Source of the DNA: Tritrichomonas foetus
Taxonomy: Eukaryota; Parabasalia; Tritrichomonadida; Tritrichomonadidae
Assembly: GCA_001839685.1 (NCBI GenBank)
Contig: MLAK01000773.1
Location: 1 to 18,492, forward strand
Length of the DNA: 18,492 nt
Direction: 5' to 3'
A program made the translations under genes and the position numbers. The notes under the pieces are model-generated. The model was not told the origin of the DNA. It worked only from the letters and a program-made list of their open reading frames with translations, and searched no databases. Below, piece after piece: positions 16,899 through 18,492 of the stretch. Within the stretch, counting starts at the first letter, position 1; each line of letters opens with the position of its first letter.

Positions 16899-17335
16899 CT
16901 AAATTTGATGGACAATTTGAATACATTATTTCAAATCAAATTTTTGATAGGATAAATGCTTTGATACATTGGAGAAAGTAGACTAACGTTCTCTCTATCA
17001 TATTGGACAGCATTTACTTCCAATAAAAACTCTAAAATGTGAGAGTATTTAGTTATACAATTGATGCTATCAAAATGCTTTTTTGTAAAAACATTAATAT
17101 TGGTTTGGTGATTACTTTCATATGATTCCATAAATGGCATATTTTTAATGAAAATGGAAAATAATTATTATAAGACAATTGACTCTCATTCTTTTTTTCG
17201 ACAGATTTATCGAATGGTGCATTCCCAAAATTATCGTCTTGCCAAAAAGTTTTCATTCTGTCCACTTTTAGCTTCAAAAAATTCGCCTTTAAAATTAACC
17301 TTTCAAAGGCAAAAATTTTTTAGATTATAGAAAAG
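16899..17335. other. Region between the PAS-like frame and the divergent kinase gene
   Basis: This stretch of about 440 bp lies between oppositely oriented genes and should carry both promoters. It contains a minus-strand open stretch (16931-17140) that may belong to the PAS-like gene. ATATGCCATTTATGG on the minus strand near 17130-17144 resembles box A of the element seen elsewhere, with one base missing. Upstream of the kinase, CAAAAAGTTTTCATTC (17243-17258) combines a box-B-like word with a near-match to the initiator. No RNA gene was recognised. Confidence 0.4.
16931..17140 (-). pseudogene. Possible displaced N-terminal portion of the PAS-like gene
   Basis: The ATG-started frame of 69 codons (MPFMESYESN..., ending ...YQSIYPIKNLI) lies just upstream of the PAS-like frame on the same strand. 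It stops at a TGA 32 bases before that frame opens. It has acidic/polar content and no signal peptide. If it is the genuine start, at least one frameshift or stop, or an unrecognised short intron, separates it from the rest. A GTATTC...TTTAG segment of 26 bases (about 16900-16925) has GT and AG ends and would bring the two frames together, but the TGA lies upstream of it, so splicing alone does not repair the gene. It could also be a chance frame. Confidence 0.25.
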
Positions 17336-18262
17336 ATGTCAGAGTATGATATACCAGATTTCATAGGCCCTTACCACATCGGATCTCTTATAATTGAGAC
17401 AGACAATTCGATGATTTACGAGTCTTTTCATCCATCTCGCTGTGAAAAACTCGCAATCAAATTAATCAAGAAAGACGGCGTAAACCCACAAATTATCGAC
17501 GACGAGTGCCTCCTCATGAAAGAAATTCAAAACGATCAAATTATGCATGCCTACGATATTTTCGATCTCCTCCATTATCGATGTATTGTTATGCCGCTTG
17601 CGACGGGTGGCGACCTCTTCGAATATATAGCAGCAAACAGCGGCATGGAAGAGCATGCTGCCTGTCAAGTCATTCATACAGCCCTTACAGCCATTCAATA
17701 TCTCCACTCATTAGATATATGGCATCGCGATATAAAACCCGAGAATTTCCTCCTTTTAGACGATTCAATAGTAGATCCAAACGTATGCCTAGCTGATTTA
17801 GGTTACGCGAAAAGAATCCCGCCTGGCGAGAAATCATCTGATTATTTAGGTACCCCAATTTATGCAGCACCAGAGATCCATCAGAAAATACCATACGATA
17901 AATCTGTTGATATTTGGTCACTTGGAGTAACAATGTATGTAACGCTATCTGGCCAATCACCATTTTCAAACGACGATCCTTATGAAATGGTTTATCAAAT
18001 TATAAACGGTATATATGACTTCGATGATCCAGCATTTGATGAGATTTCCGAAGAAGCAAAAGATTTGATCAGATGCATGATGCAAAAAGATCCATCACGC
18101 CGAATCACAATTGAAGCAGCTTTGATGCATCCTTGGTTCCAGGTGTTTTTCCCAGATCATGCAAAACCACGACTCGAGAGGTCGACTGCCAATGCTATGC
18201 GCTTCGAAACTCCATACGACGAAGCAGAAGATTACGTGGAAGGAGATTACCAGGAATTCTAG
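17336..18262 (+). CDS. Ser/Thr protein kinase, CAMK-like
   Basis: The 308-residue protein consists almost entirely of a kinase domain (about 13-269). Visible residues are Lys42 in LAIKLIKK (ATP anchor), Glu57 (helix C), HRD with Asp132, Lys134 and Asn137 in HRDIKPEN, DLG in place of DFG (Asp154), GTPIYAAPE (P+1 loop and APE), DIWSLGVTMY, and an R in RRITIEAALMHPW. All catalytic residues are present, so it should phosphorylate Ser/Thr substrates. The HPWF end and overall pattern point to CAMK-type kinases, and there is no calmodulin-binding or other extra domain. The Gly-rich loop is degenerate: the region GSLIIETDNSMIY keeps only the first Gly. A short acidic tail follows (DEAEDYVEGDYQEF). 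The start is ATG with an A-rich leader (AAAAGATG). Confidence 0.92.
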   Translation: MSEYDIPDFIGPYHIGSLIIETDNSMIYESFHPSRCEKLAIKLIKKDGVNPQIIDDECLLMKEIQNDQIMHAYDIFDLLHYRCIVMPLATGGDLFEYIAANSGMEEHAACQVIHTALTAIQYLHSLDIWHRDIKPENFLLLDDSIVDPNVCLADLGYAKRIPPGEKSSDYLGTPIYAAPEIHQKIPYDKSVDIWSLGVTMYVTLSGQSPFSNDDPYEMVYQIINGIYDFDDPAFDEISEEAKDLIRCMMQKDPSRRITIEAALMHPWFQVFFPDHAKPRLERSTANAMRFETPYDEAEDYVEGDYQEF

Positions 18263-18424
18263 CCCTTTTCTTTTCTTTTTATTATATGGTTGAATAAATA
18301 TTTTCATTTTTATATCTTCAATTTCCTCTTACTTTTACTTTGTTTATTCATACACTATCTTTAACTATACTTGAATGAATCAACCTTGGTGAAATACAAA
18401 TTAGTGTCATGGTAGAAAAAACTA

Positions 18425-18492
18425 ACAAGAAAGACAAAATGAAATGCACAAGAAAGACAAAAATAAATGAACAAGAAAGAAATAATGAAATG
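18425..18492. repeat. 23-bp tandem repeat running off the window
   Basis: Three imperfect units starting ACAAGAAAGA lie at 18425-18447, 18448-18470 and 18471-18492. They are purine-rich, with shared ACAAGAAAGACAAAA and ATGAAATG words. The array reaches the window end, so its length is unknown. It lies about 160 bp past the kinase stop codon. No coding role is apparent. Confidence 0.75.

Noticed and set aside
16900..16925. A 26-base intron with GT and AG ends joining the two PAS-like frames
   Set aside because: It lacks the trichomonad intron 3' motif (ACTAACACACAG-like), and the upstream frame already stops at a TGA before the proposed intron, so removal does not restore a reading frame.

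Overview
The window looks like nuclear DNA of a parabasalid protist (trichomonad), most likely Tritrichomonas or a close relative. The evidence is a genome of roughly 30% GC and long uninterrupted reading frames under the standard code, including one of about 6 kb. Intergenic stretches are short to medium. A trichomonad-type initiator (TCAYWW) lies just upstream of one start codon, and three stop codons sit inside a UAAA polyadenylation signal. The gene content also fits: a C2/Pro-rich protein, a very large HECT ligase, a bacterial-type glucokinase family member, a divergent Rab, a CAMK-like kinase, and a transmembrane PAS-type sensor. The species assignment is an inference from this pattern, not a database result.

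Layout. 1-1646: AT-rich intergenic DNA with a strong hairpin at the left edge, a distant pair of perfect 15-bp inverted repeats, and a GC-rich island flanked by imperfect terminal inverted repeats (MITE-like). 1647-2351 (+): C2-domain protein with a Met/Pro/Gln-rich repeat and a Lys-rich tail. 2646-8663 (+): HECT E3 ubiquitin ligase of about 2005 residues. 8664-10026: intergenic, with a 74-nt T tract plus (CT)7 and two minus-strand open stretches that look like a decayed gene. 10027-11301 (+): glucokinase-family protein with an Asn/Ser insert and eroded ATP-site motifs. 11540-12700 (-): coiled-coil protein of unknown role. 13016-13603 (-): Rab-like GTPase ending in Cys-Cys. 13794-16898 (-): multi-PAS transmembrane sensor-like frame without an ATG at its open start, so probably damaged or misread at the 5' end. 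17336-18262 (+): Ser/Thr kinase. 18425-18492: a 23-bp tandem repeat running off the right edge.

The genes do not form an operon and need not act in one pathway, although several are signalling or trafficking components (C2, Rab, kinase, PAS sensor, ubiquitin ligase). The observations I rate highest are four. First, a two-box upstream element is shared with identical spacing between the glucokinase promoter and the Rab upstream region. Second, part of that element recurs as a perfect inverted repeat in front of Rab. Third, the glucokinase keeps its sugar-binding residues while its phosphate loops and catalytic Asp are altered. Fourth, the PAS-array receptor stops just where an output domain would be expected.
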